Assembly (NCBI RefSeq): GCF_900142435.1
Contig: NZ_LT670846.1
Span: forward strand, 140,486-204,485
Reading direction: 5' to 3'
Length of the DNA: 64,000 nt
From: Thermocrinis minervae
Lineage (GTDB): Bacteria; Aquificota; Aquificia; Aquificales; Aquificaceae
A program made the translations under genes and the position numbers. The notes below the pieces were generated by a model, which was not told the origin of the DNA, searched no databases, and saw only the letters and a program-made list of their open reading frames with translations. Position 1 is the first letter of the stretch, and every line of letters starts with the position of its first letter. This document shows positions 1 to 9,064 of this stretch, in pieces.

Positions 1-138
1 TATACTGTAGCGTTTTGGTATGTCCTTGATACGACAGTATTCGTTGAGAACATCCATCTCCTTCTTGAGTAAAGACCTAAAAAAGGCAAGCTTTTCCCTT
101 TGGCTTAGGTTATCTTTAAACAGGAGTTTGTCTATCAT
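1..138 (-). CDS. Unrecognised protein, N-terminal 46 residues only
   Basis: The gene runs off the left edge of the window, so only its first 46 codons are visible. They begin MIDKLLFKDN and are rich in Lys, Leu and Arg. The ATG at 138 follows a strong Shine-Dalgarno (AGGAGGTGAG just upstream on the minus strand), which supports a real start. I see no motif, signal peptide or membrane segment in this part and cannot name the family. It is divergent from the radical-SAM gene at 277, and the 138 bp between them hold nested inverted repeats. Confidence 0.55.
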   Translation of the reverse strand, partial: MIDKLLFKDNLSQREKLAFFRSLLKKEMDVLNEYCRIKDIPKRYSI

Positions 139-169
139 GGCCCTCACCTCCTTGTGTTTTAATCTAATT

Positions 170-237
170 CTAAGTCTCTCTGTATCCTATGATTGACTAC
201 ACTTATACTACTATAAGTAAGACTGAGAGATCTTAGG
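170..237. repeat. Nested inverted repeats in a divergent intergenic region
   Basis: An inner perfect inverted repeat, ACTTATA-CTAC-TATAAGT, lies at 201-218. It is enclosed by outer arms CTAAGTCTCTC (170-180) and GAGAGATCTTAG (226-237), which are complementary apart from one bulged base. The outer right arm runs into GGTTTTTT on the plus strand. The block lies between two divergent genes, so it could be an operator pair or a terminator-like RNA hairpin. Confidence 0.5.
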
Positions 238-250
238 TTTTTTAGGATGG

Positions 251-270
251 TATAATCCTTTTAAAGGAGG
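251..270 (+). promoter_or_regulatory. -10 box and Shine-Dalgarno for the radical-SAM operon
   Basis: A consensus TATAAT is at 251-256 and the ribosome binding site AGGAGG at about 265-270, seven bases before the ATG at 277. No good -35 hexamer is seen 16-18 bp upstream. A TTGACT at 193-198 is too far away to pair with this -10. Confidence 0.45.
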
Positions 271-276
271 TCTTAC

Positions 277-1392
277 ATGGATAGGCTGCTTCTTGAGAAG
301 CTTACAGTCCAGAGGGAGAGTCCAGAGTACCTTCAGATAAGTATGGCAGCGGCCATGACCCTTGGCCTAGTCCCAGGACAGTTTTATAGGAACACCAAGC
401 TCAGTTGCATAAATACGCTGCTTACCTATCCATCAGGATGCCATGCTACCTGCGCCTACTGCGGGCTACAGAAAGCCAGGGAGATGGAATACTCTAAGAA
501 GAACTTCATAAGGGTGGAATGGCCTACAGTACACATAGACGAGATAATAGAGAGGGCCAAGAAGGTGGGACACGTGGAAAGGCTTTGCATAGCCCAGATA
601 ACCCACCCTAGGGCCATAAGGGACACAAAGGTTGTACTGGAGAAGGTTATAAGGGAGCTGGGGGATCAAATATTCGTCTCACTTCTCATAAACGCCACAG
701 GAACCACCTACGAGGACATAGTGGACTACAAAAAACTTGGTGCGGATACGGTTACGGTAGCCATCGACTGTGCTACACCTGAAGTCTTTGAAAAGCTTAG
801 AGGAAGGCCTATGAACAGCCCTCACAGATGGGAAACCTTCTGGAAAGTCCTAGAGTGGGCTGCTGAGGTTATGGGAGATGGTTATGTAGGCTGTCACTTG
901 GTAGTCGGACTAGGCGAGACAGAACAGGAGATGATAGAAACCATACAGAAGGTCAGAGACCTTGGGGCTAGGACGCACCTGTTCTCCTTCTGGCCAGAGG
1001 AAGGATCTATGATGGAGAAGGAAAAGCCGTGTCCTGCACCCCAGTACAGGAGAGTACAGTTTGCAAGATATCTCATAGACAACAGGATAGCACGCTACGA
1101 GGACATGAAGTTCAACGAAAAGGGTCAGGTTATAGACTTTGGTATACCCAAGGAAACCTTTGAAGAGATCTTCTGGAGTGGAAGACCCTTCATGACCTCG
1201 GGATGTAGAGGTAAGACTACAGAGGTGGCATGCAACAGACCCTTCGGAGACAGTTCTGTGACGGACATCAAGAGCTATCCATTCAAACCCAACAGGCAGG
1301 ACCTAATGAGGATAAGAAAGCAGCTCTTTGACTACGAGATGACCACCAACTATCCAGACGTACTCAACCCAAGCGTCTTTAGGTACCACTGA
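277..1392 (+). CDS. Radical SAM protein, biotin-synthase-related (LipS-like)
   Basis: This 371-residue protein is a radical SAM enzyme. The cluster motif CHATCAYC (CX3CX2C) is near residues 55-62, and the TIM-barrel glycine motif VVGLGETEQE is near 210. The C-terminus carries further conserved-looking cysteines (TSGCRGK, EVACNRPFGDSS). The overall pattern resembles the biotin-synthase-related family that includes LipS1/LipS2, which together insert sulfur to make lipoate in some archaea and in sHdr-type sulfur oxidisers. The LipS assignment is from memory of the family, and no partner gene is visible here. The start has a good Shine-Dalgarno. Its stop overlaps the next start by one base (TGATG), so it is translationally coupled to the FUN14 gene. 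Confidence 0.7.
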   Translation: MDRLLLEKLTVQRESPEYLQISMAAAMTLGLVPGQFYRNTKLSCINTLLTYPSGCHATCAYCGLQKAREMEYSKKNFIRVEWPTVHIDEIIERAKKVGHVERLCIAQITHPRAIRDTKVVLEKVIRELGDQIFVSLLINATGTTYEDIVDYKKLGADTVTVAIDCATPEVFEKLRGRPMNSPHRWETFWKVLEWAAEVMGDGYVGCHLVVGLGETEQEMIETIQKVRDLGARTHLFSFWPEEGSMMEKEKPCPAPQYRRVQFARYLIDNRIARYEDMKFNEKGQVIDFGIPKETFEEIFWSGRPFMTSGCRGKTTEVACNRPFGDSSVTDIKSYPFKPNRQDLMRIRKQLFDYEMTTNYPDVLNPSVFRYH

Positions 1393-1673
1393 TGGATACT
1401 GTCCTGGACCTTGGCTTTGCGGGGCTTGCTGGCTACGCCCTTGGTTATACTATCAAGAGGCTCATGCACTTCCTCTTTGTCCTCTTCGGCCTTTATGTAC
1501 TCTCCCTCCTATGGCTTGAGAGTAAAGGTATTATCACAGTAGAATGGAAGAACCTCCTTCACGTATTTGGGGGGATGTTCAGCGGGTTTAACTCTTTCAC
1601 CCAGTCCATCCTAAAAAAGCTGGCCTTCTCGGGAACCTTTGCTATGGGCTTTTTCCTTGGATTCAAGAGCTGA
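1392..1673 (+). CDS. FUN14-family small membrane protein
   Basis: The 93-residue protein has a glycine-rich N-terminus (GFAGLAGYALGYTIKR), a hydrophobic helix at about residues 25-45, a short loop (SKGIITVEW), and a C-terminal helix ending FAMGFFLGFKS. This order, and the closing G-F-x-x-G-F-K signature, match the FUN14 family, which occurs in archaea and in some bacteria and is best known from mitochondrial mitophagy receptors. Its bacterial role is unknown. It starts on the last base of the radical-SAM stop codon and overlaps the DUF309 gene, so the three are probably one operon. Confidence 0.75.
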   Translation: MDTVLDLGFAGLAGYALGYTIKRLMHFLFVLFGLYVLSLLWLESKGIITVEWKNLLHVFGGMFSGFNSFTQSILKKLAFSGTFAMGFFLGFKS

Positions 1674-2028
1674 TCTCCTTTTAAAGGCAAAGGATCTATG
1701 GGATAGATGCCTCTTCTACGAGGCACACGAGCTTTTGGAGGACCTGTGGTGCACCTTTCCTAAGGAGGACAAGTTTACTAGAAATTGTCTCCAGGGACTC
1801 ATAAGGTTGGCCATAGCCTACAACCATTATCTAAATCAAAGGAAGGATAGCGCTCTTAGAGTCTTACGGATGGTTAAAGACCAGATAGATCATTGTGGTT
1901 ATTGCTTAGGTGTTGACTTCCCATACATACTCAAACAGGTGGAATACTCTATAGAAAGGTTGGAGAGGGATCTTCCGCTGGAGACTTTTCCAGAACTTAA
2001 ACTATCACATCCACACCAAGCTCCTTGA
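1639..2028 (+). CDS. DUF309 family protein
   Basis: The core has the DUF309 signature FYEAHELLEDLW (about residues 27-38) followed by LQGLIRLAIAYNHYLN, an all-helical fold of unknown function. The reading frame has no ATG start. Candidate starts are TTG at 1639 or TTG at 1657, both inside the end of the FUN14 gene, and 1639 is given here. The end overlaps the 3' end of dnaE on the other strand by 32 bp. Length (about 125 residues) is normal for the family. The exact start is uncertain. Confidence 0.7.
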   Translation: MLWAFSLDSRADLLLKAKDLWDRCLFYEAHELLEDLWCTFPKEDKFTRNCLQGLIRLAIAYNHYLNQRKDSALRVLRMVKDQIDHCGYCLGVDFPYILKQVEYSIERLERDLPLETFPELKLSHPHQAP

Positions 2029-5000
2029 TACTGTCTATGAGCCTTTTACTTACCCTTACTTTGTATATGGGGTTTGCCTGCATGAGTACGTAGCTTCCGT
2101 TTAGCCTTATTTCAAGTAGTACATCCACGCCATCCTCATGCGAATGCTCTGCAATTATCTCCCTGAGGCGCATTAGGTTCTCTTTCGGTATAGGTTTTCT
2201 AAAGATGAGCTTGAGAGGATAATCCTCACGCTTTATGAATTCATCTACTGTGTAAACTTCCTTGGCTACAAGGGTTACCTCTTCTGATTCTTCGTCAAAG
2301 TCTACAGAGCACTTTAGGACCACGATGTTATCCTCTTTTAACTTCTCCTGATTCTCTCCGTACACATCTGGATAAGCTATGACCTGACTCATACCCGTTT
2401 TGTCCATAAGGGTAAAGATGGCCATGTAGTCTCCCTTCAAGGTCCTTTTTTCTTTTAGATCTATGATAACTCCTGCTACTGTAACATTACCGTCCGTGAG
2501 GTCATCTACTAGCTCCAAGGGCGTTACTTTACCTTGAAGTAGTTTTTCATAACCATCTAATGGGTGTTTAGAGATGTAGAAGCCTATGACCTCTTTCTCG
2601 TACTTGAATATCTGCTCCTGGTCATCCTGGACCTTTACAGACTTTGTATCAAAGAGCCCCTTCATGGGTAATACAGTCCCTTTGGAGGAACCCGATAGCT
2701 TTTCAAGTAGGGCTGTCCTAGACTCTCCTGTAAAATCAAAGGCACCAGCCTTTACAAGAGCCTCAAGAACTCTTTTGTTCACCTTCCTAGAATCTACACT
2801 CCTTATGAAGTCTCCAATACTTGTCCATGGCCTTTTTCTTGCCTTCACTATGCTTTCAGCCGCCTCCTGACCTACACCCTTTATACGTGCAAGCCCAAAC
2901 CTTATGGAGTTGTCATCCTCTATTCTGAAGTCTACATAACTTTTGTTTATGTCCGGTGGTAGTATTCTTATACCAAAGGTCCTAGCATCTTTAAGGAGAT
3001 TTAAAAACTTCTTGTCGTTCTTTTCCATGGATAGCTTTACGCAGAAGAACTCTTCAGGAAAGTGAGCCTTCATGTAAGCAGTAAAATAGGATATGTAACC
3101 GTAGGCTACTGAGTGAGACTTGTTGAAAGAGTAGCTGGCAAACTTCTCTATGTCCTCCCAGAGCTTTACTATCTTATCCTCAGGATAACCCCTCTCTACA
3201 GCGCCCTTTATAAACTTACCTCTCATCTCTTGCATGAGGTCAGCTTTCTTCTTACCTATGGCCTTCCTTAGGGTGTCTGCCTCGCCTGGAGTGAAACCTG
3301 CCAGTATCTGGGACATCTTCATGACCTGCTCCTGGTAGACTATAATTCCGTAGGTTTCCTTAAGCACGGGTTCAAGCTCAGGAAACATGTAATCTATGGG
3401 TTCCTTTCCATGCTTTCTGTTTATGTAGCTGTCCATAAGTCCGCTTTTTAGAGGCCCTGGTCTGTATAGGGCAAGCACGGCCACTATGTCATCAAAGTTG
3501 TCAGGCTCTAACCTTCTTAGAAGATTCTTCATGCCCGAGCTTTCAAGCTGGAAAACTCCTGTGGTATTTCCTTCCTTTAGAAGCTGATAAACTTTTGGAT
3601 CATCTAAGGGCAGCTTTAGGTAATCTATAGATACGTTCTTCCTTTCTTGGACCAGATCGCGCATGAGCTTTAACTCTGTAAGGGTCTTTAAGCCCAAAAA
3701 GTCCATCTTTACAAGGCCTATCTCCTCCAGCTTGACCATATCAAACTGTGTAGCTAAGGCTCCATCTCTATCGTAGTAGAGCGGCAAGAGTTCTTCTAGG
3801 GGTACCGGAGATATGACCACGCCTGCAGCGTGAAGGGATGTGTGCCTTGTAAGACCCTCAAGCTTTAGAGCTATCTGCACGAGGGTGTCTATCTGTTTGT
3901 TCTCCTTGCATAGCTTTCTGAACTTTTCTACTGCATCCACTATATCTGTTCTATGTTGTCCGTACTTCTTCAGAAGCTCCTCTATAGGGGTTGAGTACAT
4001 CTCCTCTAAGGACAGCCACGTTCCTTGTACATCCCCTTGTGGTATGAGTTTGGCAAGTTTGTCTGCGTCCGAGTAAGGTAGACCTAAAGCCCTGGCTGTA
4101 TCCCTTAGTGTTTGCTTAGCTTTCATCACGTTGTAGGTGATTATTTGAGCTACGTTTTCTTTTCCATACTTTTCCCTGACGTAGTCTATTACCTTGTCCC
4201 TGTTTTCCATGCAGAAGTCTACGTCTATGTCAGGCATGGATATCCTCTCTGGGTTTAGGAATCTTTCAAAGAGGAGTCCATGCTTTATGGGGTCTACGTC
4301 TGTTATACCAAGAGCAAAGGCAAGCAAGGAACCGGCGGCGGAACCTCTGCCAGGGCCTACGGGTATCCCGTTACTCTTTGCCCAGTTTATAAAGTCCTGA
4401 ACTATAAGGAAGTATCCAGCAAAGCCCATACTGCTTACCACAGAAAGCTCGTACTCAAGTCTGTCCCAGTACTCTTTGGTATTCTTGGCCAAGCCTTGCT
4501 CTATCCTCTGTCTTAGTCCTTTGTATGCCAAGTCTTTTAGAAACTCCTCCATGCTTTTGTCCTTTGTGTCTACCTTGGGCAGGAGGTATCCTCTGTTTTC
4601 CAAGAGGGTAAAGGTATCCTGGACTTTCTGGGCTACTTCAAGGGTATTCATAAGTGCCTTTTCCCAACCATCAAACTTACCTTTGAATCTTTCCCATACC
4701 TCCTGAGGGCTTGCGAAATGAAGACCGTCTACGGTACACTTGAGGCCAGACTGCTGAATTTCCATAAGCGTTTTCTTCATCTGTATGGCCATAAGGACCT
4801 GGTGAGCTACTTTGTCCTCTGGGTTAAGATAATGAGAGTCTACAGTAGCCACGAGTTTAACATCCAGTTTCTTAGCAAGTTGTATCAATGTTCTGTTAGC
4901 TCTCTCCTGCTCTGGAAGGGAGTTTTCCTGAAGCTCTAGATAAAGGTCATCACCAAACAGGTCCTTAAACTTCTTTACCCACTCCTCTGCCTTTTTCTCT

Positions 5001-5470
5001 TCACCTATGCTGGCGTAATAGGTGGGTACACCCTTTAGACATGCGGTTATGGCTATGAGTCCTTCGCAATACTTCTCAAGAAGCTCGTAGTCTATGCGCG
5101 GCTTGTAATAAAAACCTTCCTTGTAAGCAAGTGTGGAAAGTTTAAAAAGGTTCTTTAGGCCCGTATCGTCCTTAGCTATGAGTATCAGATGATGGTTTAA
5201 TCTGTCCGTTATGTTATCTTCAGAGGCCTTGCCCTTTCTGTCAAAGCGTGACCCTGTTGTAAAGTAGGCTTCCATGCCTATCAGAGGCTTTATACCCACC
5301 TCTTTCATACTCTTGTAAAAGTCAAGTATCCCGAAGAGGTTTCCGTGGTCAGTTATGGCTACAGCCTTGTAACCAAACTCTACAGCCTTCTTTTGAAGGT
5401 CTTTTACCTTGATAGCTCCATCGAGTAGGGAGTACTGGGTGTGCAGGTGAAGATGTACAAAGTCACCCAT
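1997..5470 (-). CDS. dnaE: DNA polymerase III alpha subunit
   Basis: The replicative C-family polymerase, 1157 residues, as usual for DnaE. The N-terminal PHP domain opens with HLHLHTQYSLLDGA. The palm holds the catalytic aspartates in PDIDVDFC (about residue 415) and VKMDFLGL, and an OB-fold region follows near the C-terminus (VTVAGVIIDLKEKRTLKGDYMA spans part of it). The PHP metal-binding residues look intact, so it may retain proofreading-type nuclease activity, though that is inference. On the minus strand a TAAAAT box (5479-5484) sits only eight bases before the ATG and there is no Shine-Dalgarno, which suggests a leaderless message. Confidence 0.97.
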   Translation of the reverse strand: MGDFVHLHLHTQYSLLDGAIKVKDLQKKAVEFGYKAVAITDHGNLFGILDFYKSMKEVGIKPLIGMEAYFTTGSRFDRKGKASEDNITDRLNHHLILIAKDDTGLKNLFKLSTLAYKEGFYYKPRIDYELLEKYCEGLIAITACLKGVPTYYASIGEEKKAEEWVKKFKDLFGDDLYLELQENSLPEQERANRTLIQLAKKLDVKLVATVDSHYLNPEDKVAHQVLMAIQMKKTLMEIQQSGLKCTVDGLHFASPQEVWERFKGKFDGWEKALMNTLEVAQKVQDTFTLLENRGYLLPKVDTKDKSMEEFLKDLAYKGLRQRIEQGLAKNTKEYWDRLEYELSVVSSMGFAGYFLIVQDFINWAKSNGIPVGPGRGSAAGSLLAFALGITDVDPIKHGLLFERFLNPERISMPDIDVDFCMENRDKVIDYVREKYGKENVAQIITYNVMKAKQTLRDTARALGLPYSDADKLAKLIPQGDVQGTWLSLEEMYSTPIEELLKKYGQHRTDIVDAVEKFRKLCKENKQIDTLVQIALKLEGLTRHTSLHAAGVVISPVPLEELLPLYYDRDGALATQFDMVKLEEIGLVKMDFLGLKTLTELKLMRDLVQERKNVSIDYLKLPLDDPKVYQLLKEGNTTGVFQLESSGMKNLLRRLEPDNFDDIVAVLALYRPGPLKSGLMDSYINRKHGKEPIDYMFPELEPVLKETYGIIVYQEQVMKMSQILAGFTPGEADTLRKAIGKKKADLMQEMRGKFIKGAVERGYPEDKIVKLWEDIEKFASYSFNKSHSVAYGYISYFTAYMKAHFPEEFFCVKLSMEKNDKKFLNLLKDARTFGIRILPPDINKSYVDFRIEDDNSIRFGLARIKGVGQEAAESIVKARKRPWTSIGDFIRSVDSRKVNKRVLEALVKAGAFDFTGESRTALLEKLSGSSKGTVLPMKGLFDTKSVKVQDDQEQIFKYEKEVIGFYISKHPLDGYEKLLQGKVTPLELVDDLTDGNVTVAGVIIDLKEKRTLKGDYMAIFTLMDKTGMSQVIAYPDVYGENQEKLKEDNIVVLKCSVDFDEESEEVTLVAKEVYTVDEFIKREDYPLKLIFRKPIPKENLMRLREIIAEHSHEDGVDVLLEIRLNGSYVLMQANPIYKVRVSKRLIDSIKELGVDVIV

Positions 5471-5859
5471 AGATGGTTATTTTATCAGAGATTGTTTACC
5501 TTCAGTTTGACATTCTAACTTTCTACAGTTTTATTCTTTTCCCGTAATCTCCTTCAAAAATACCTAAAAAATGTTTCTATTAGAGGTATGTATGTAGTTT
5601 TTTACTCCCTATCCCTTAGGTAAACAAAAAGCAATCCATTTTTTCACTATTTTGCATACCCCTTTGTGGTCTCTGTCCTGAGTAAAGCATGCTTCTTATC
5701 TTTGTCATGCTTATGTGAATCCTATACCTTTCTGAGTGTCCACATTTTTTCTGTAGCCATGCTTTCACACTTTCTACAAAAAACACCTCACTTTACAGCA
5801 GGAGATCTTTTTCTTCACGCGATAAAAAGCGTTTCATGTAAGACCCATTACAGAGAGTC
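5471..5859. other. 389-bp intergenic region without a convincing gene
   Basis: It lies between the 3' end of the Fe-S protein gene and the 5' end of dnaE, both on the minus strand. It is AT-rich with many T runs. The dnaE -10 candidate (TAAAAT, minus strand, 5479-5484) is at the left end. A TTGACA is present on the plus strand near 5507, but no good -10 follows it. Short frames on either strand lack family motifs. No tRNA-like or known structured RNA was recognised, but a small RNA cannot be excluded. Confidence 0.5.
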
Positions 5860-7152
5860 CTACCCTTCGTAAGCCATGGCTAGAACCTCTATTGGATGCA
5901 CCGGTCTTTTACCTGTTCCCAGCATTATCTGGTTGCTGGCCAAGGGACAATCTGATACAAACAGATCAGCACCGGAGGAGTTAAGCTCTTCAAAGAGCTT
6001 AGAGCCTACCTTGTAAGCCATGTCAAAGGTTCCCTTTCTCACTCCGAAGGTACCATCATGTCCGGAACACCTTTCTATAAGCTTTACCCTTGTGTTAGGA
6101 ATAAGGCGCATGAGGGCAGCAGCTCTGTAACCCACGTTCAAAGACTTAAGATGGCATGGAATGTGGTAGGCTATGGTGCCCATAGACTTCTTGAAGTTTG
6201 TGTTAAACCTCCCTTGCTGATGGAGTTTCCAAAGGTACTCGTGAACGTCGTAAATCTTTTCTGAGACGGCTTTAACGTCTGGGTCATCTGGCAGTAAGAG
6301 AGGATACTCGTACTTTATCTGAAGGGCGCATGTAGGAACTGGTACCACTATGTCATAACCAGCCTCTACGAACTTTTTGAGAGACTTCACATTGTACTTC
6401 GCCTTCTCAATGGCCGAGTCTATGTCTCCTATATCAAAGAAAGGTATGCCGCAGCACTGCTGCTCTGGAAGGTCTACCCATATGTCGTTCATCTCAAACA
6501 CTTTAAGGAGTGCCTTGCCTTTCTCAGGATAATTGTAGTTAAAAAGGCACGTGTAGAAGAGTGCCACCTTTCCATTCTGACCTTTGACTGGCTTCTTGTT
6601 CTCCCTGAAGATCTCTACAAAGCTTTTTGAGTTCATGGGTGGAAGTATAGCTCTCCTGTCAACACCCATAAAGTTCTCAAGGACTACTCTAAAGGTGGGA
6701 GTGTTGTTGAGTTTGTTTACTATGGGTGCGAAAGGTTTAGAAAGTTTACCCACAAGGTCTGTATTTAGCATAATCTTGTCTGTTATCTTTGCTCCCTTGG
6801 TTTTGAACTTCCACACTTTGTACCTCAGAGATAGATGTGGGAAATCTATCCTCCACTCATGGGGAGGAGTGTAGGGACACTTAAAGTAGCACTGCTTGCA
6901 GTGGAAACAAAGTTCTAAAGGCTTGGCCAACTCTTCCTTGGAGAGTTTGTTTACATCATCGTCATGACGATCTACAGCCTCAAAGAGAGCTGGGAAAGAT
7001 GGACAGTATGTCACGCACATCCTGCAGTCTTTGCACTTAGAGTATACCCTTTTGGCCTCTTCCCAAATAGCCTCTTCGTTAAGGAAGTTTGGGTCCTTGA
7101 TGTTAAACTCAAAGTCCTTAACACCACCGATGGCAAACTCTGACATTTCCAC
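5860..7152 (-). CDS. Fe-S oxidoreductase with two CCG domains (GlpC / HdrCB-like)
   Basis: The 430-residue protein fuses a ferredoxin-like domain to two cysteine-rich CCG domains. Two [4Fe-4S] motifs lie in the N-terminal quarter: CKDCRMCVTYC at about 40-50 and CFHCKQCYFKC at about 82-92. The first CCG domain has QQCCGIPFFDIGD, and the second has HIPCH then CSGHDGTFG, the GlpC-type variant of CCG. The layout equals an HdrC-HdrB fusion or the GlpC electron-transfer subunit, so it probably passes electrons between a quinone or thiol partner and a flavoprotein that is not encoded nearby. The ATG has an AGGAGG Shine-Dalgarno. It stands alone on the minus strand, divergent from arsA. The physiological substrate cannot be told from sequence. 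Confidence 0.8.
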   Translation of the reverse strand: MEMSEFAIGGVKDFEFNIKDPNFLNEEAIWEEAKRVYSKCKDCRMCVTYCPSFPALFEAVDRHDDDVNKLSKEELAKPLELCFHCKQCYFKCPYTPPHEWRIDFPHLSLRYKVWKFKTKGAKITDKIMLNTDLVGKLSKPFAPIVNKLNNTPTFRVVLENFMGVDRRAILPPMNSKSFVEIFRENKKPVKGQNGKVALFYTCLFNYNYPEKGKALLKVFEMNDIWVDLPEQQCCGIPFFDIGDIDSAIEKAKYNVKSLKKFVEAGYDIVVPVPTCALQIKYEYPLLLPDDPDVKAVSEKIYDVHEYLWKLHQQGRFNTNFKKSMGTIAYHIPCHLKSLNVGYRAAALMRLIPNTRVKLIERCSGHDGTFGVRKGTFDMAYKVGSKLFEELNSSGADLFVSDCPLASNQIMLGTGKRPVHPIEVLAMAYEG

Positions 7153-7308
7153 AACCTCCTTTTATATAGCATCTATTATATGCAAATTATTTTCAAAAAA
7201 CAAGGGGTATCTCTACCAAAACCTCTTCTTTAAAACCTCTCTGTCTAATGCTATTTACAGTTTTGGTAGCTCCTTTTCACAGATACTTCACATGCTAAAT
7301 TTTATTCC

Positions 7309-8490
7309 ATGCGTATCATACTTTTTTCAGGAAAGGGTGGCGTAGGAAAGACTACCATATCGGCGGCTACTGCCTACAAGCTCTCCGAGTTGGGCTATAG
7401 GACCATAGTAGTTTCCTTAGATCCAGCACACAGCCTAGGGGATGCCTTTGATATACCAGAGGATGAGAAGATAAAGGCCAAAGGCCTTCCCATAAGGATA
7501 AAGGATAACCTCTACATACAGGAGATAGACATACAGGAGGAGATAGACAGATACTGGGGTGATGTTTACAGGTTCTTGGAAATCCTCTTTAACACCAGCG
7601 GTCTTGGTGAGCTTCTTTCAGAAGAACTCGCCATACTCCCAGGCATGGAGGAAGTCACAAGCCTGCTCTATGTGAACAAGTACTATAGGGAGAAGGAGTT
7701 TGATGCCTTGGTGCTTGACCTTCCGCCCACGGGAGAGTCTCTAAGGTTTGTATCCATGCCCACAGTTTTAAAGTGGTACATGAAGAAGATATTCAACGTG
7801 GAGAGGACCATATTCAAAGTAGCCCGTCCAGTGGCAAGAAGGCTCACAGACGTACCACTACCAGACGACGAGTACTTTAAGGCCATAGAGAACTTCTACG
7901 AGAAGCTAAAGGGTGTGGACGAGCTTATAATAGACCCCGAAATAACTTCTGTCAGGCTCGTGCTTAACCCAGAGAAGATGGTGATCAAGGAAACCCAGAG
8001 AGCTTACCTGTACTTTAACCTCTTTGGTGTGAACGTGGATGCCATAGTGGTCAACAAGGTATTACCTCCTGAATTGGAGCCTTGCGAGTACGCAAGCAGG
8101 TGGGTTTTAACCCAGAAAAAATACCTTGAGACCATCCACAGCTACTTTGCCCCAACCCCCATATTTGAAGTACCCATGCTCGAGGATGAGGTAGTAGGAG
8201 AAGAGAAGTTAAAGGTTCTCTCCACACTCATATACAAAGATCAGGACCCGATAAAAGTCCTCTACAAGGAAAGACCTTATGAGTTCATACAGCAGGATGG
8301 CAAGTATGTTATAAAGCTGCATGCACCCTTTATAACCAAAGAGGGACTATCCCTTATAAAGGGAGAAGGCGAGATAGTGGTACGCTGGAGGAACTTCAAA
8401 AGCCACATACTCCTGCCTAGGAAGTTAAGAAACTACGAACCAAAGGGAGCAAGGATAGAAGACAAGTACCTCTACATAACTCTAGAGTAG
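7309..8490 (+). CDS. ArsA/Get3-family ATPase with C-terminal HSP20-like domain
   Basis: This P-loop ATPase (393 residues) begins with the deviant Walker [10 protein letters not shown] at residues 8-16, followed by [12 protein letters not shown] (switch I type) and a Walker B-like [15 protein letters not shown] near 140. The last ~80 residues have the beta-rich pattern of the ArsA HSP20-like domain ([11 protein letters not shown]...[14 protein letters not shown]). Bacterial members of this group are mostly not arsenite pumps, and no arsB or arsenic regulator is nearby. A role in handling membrane proteins is possible but unproven. It is followed 13 bp later by folE. A weak -10 (TAAATT, 7296-7301) lies seven bases from the ATG, and no Shine-Dalgarno is seen. 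Confidence 0.85.
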   Translation: MRIILFSGKGGVGKTTISAATAYKLSELGYRTIVVSLDPAHSLGDAFDIPEDEKIKAKGLPIRIKDNLYIQEIDIQEEIDRYWGDVYRFLEILFNTSGLGELLSEELAILPGMEEVTSLLYVNKYYREKEFDALVLDLPPTGESLRFVSMPTVLKWYMKKIFNVERTIFKVARPVARRLTDVPLPDDEYFKAIENFYEKLKGVDELIIDPEITSVRLVLNPEKMVIKETQRAYLYFNLFGVNVDAIVVNKVLPPELEPCEYASRWVLTQKKYLETIHSYFAPTPIFEVPMLEDEVVGEEKLKVLSTLIYKDQDPIKVLYKERPYEFIQQDGKYVIKLHAPFITKEGLSLIKGEGEIVVRWRNFKSHILLPRKLRNYEPKGARIEDKYLYITLE

Positions 8491-8491
8491 G

Positions 8492-8497
8492 TATAAT
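8492..8497 (+). promoter_or_regulatory. TATAAT box six bases before folE start
   Basis: A perfect TATAAT lies between the arsA stop codon and the folE ATG at 8504, with six intervening bases. Transcription from it would begin at or next to the A of the start codon. There is no Shine-Dalgarno before folE. The -35 region is weak. Confidence 0.45.
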
Positions 8498-8503
8498 GTT
8501 CAC

Positions 8504-9064
8504 ATGGCCATAGATAAAGAGAAGATAAAGCAAGCTATAAGACTTTTCCTTGAAGGTATAGGAGAGGATCCAGATAGAGAGGGCCTCAAAGAAACACCTG
8601 ACAGGATAGCCCGTATGTGGGAAGAATTTGACCGTCAGAGGGAGTTCAACTTTAAGCTCTTTGAAGAGTTTGGAGACTACAACGAGATGGTTATCGTTAA
8701 GGACATAAGGTTTTACAGCTTATGCGAGCACCACCTCCTTCCCTTCTTCGGTAAGGTTCACATAGCATACATACCTGACAAGGTAGTGTGTGGACTTTCT
8801 AAGTTGGTGAGAACCGTCAAAGCCTTTTCGCTAAGGCCCCAGGTACAAGAGAGACTCACTCAGCAGATAGCGGACTTTTTACAGGAGCAGTTAAACCCAA
8901 AGGGTGTGGCTGTAGTAATAGAGGCTGAGCACCTTTGCATGTCCATGAGGGGCGTCATGACTCCAGGGCACATAACTGTAACCTCAGCCCTCAGAGGTAT
9001 ATTCTTAAAGGATCTAAGAACAAGGGAGGAATTCTTAAAACTTATCGGAAAGCAAGGTTTATGA
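8504..9064 (+). CDS. folE: GTP cyclohydrolase I
   Basis: FolE converts GTP to 7,8-dihydroneopterin triphosphate, the first step of tetrahydrofolate synthesis. The protein has 186 residues, typical of type IA enzymes. The zinc and active-site motifs are present: [20 protein letters not shown] around residues 72-91, VCGLSKLVR, and [10 protein letters not shown] near the C-terminus, with both zinc cysteines retained. Its TGA overlaps the lpxI ATG (ATGA), indicating translational coupling although the two pathways are unrelated. A PTPS-III-like protein at 60959 in the same window could act on the FolE product. Confidence 0.96.
   Translation: MAIDKEKIKQAIRLFLEGIGEDPDREGLKETPDRIARMWEEFDRQREFNFKLFEEFGDYNEMVIVKDIRFYSLCEHHLLPFFGKVHIAYIPDKVVCGLSKLVRTVKAFSLRPQVQERLTQQIADFLQEQLNPKGVAVVIEAEHLCMSMRGVMTPGHITVTSALRGIFLKDLRTREEFLKLIGKQGL

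Noticed and set aside
5666..5872. Short plus-strand frame, and a minus-strand frame around 5630-5790, in the dnaE upstream gap
   Set aside because: No Shine-Dalgarno, no recognised motif and poor codon pattern. I describe the gap as without a convincing gene.
7309..8490. Arsenite efflux ATPase
   Set aside because: No ArsB, ArsR or ArsD gene is nearby and the protein is a single-domain form with an HSP20-like tail. Only the ArsA/Get3 family level is supported.
8935..9060. N-terminal extension of lpxI into folE
   Set aside because: The family start [10 protein letters not shown] matches the ATG at 9061. The extension is out-of-frame folE sequence.
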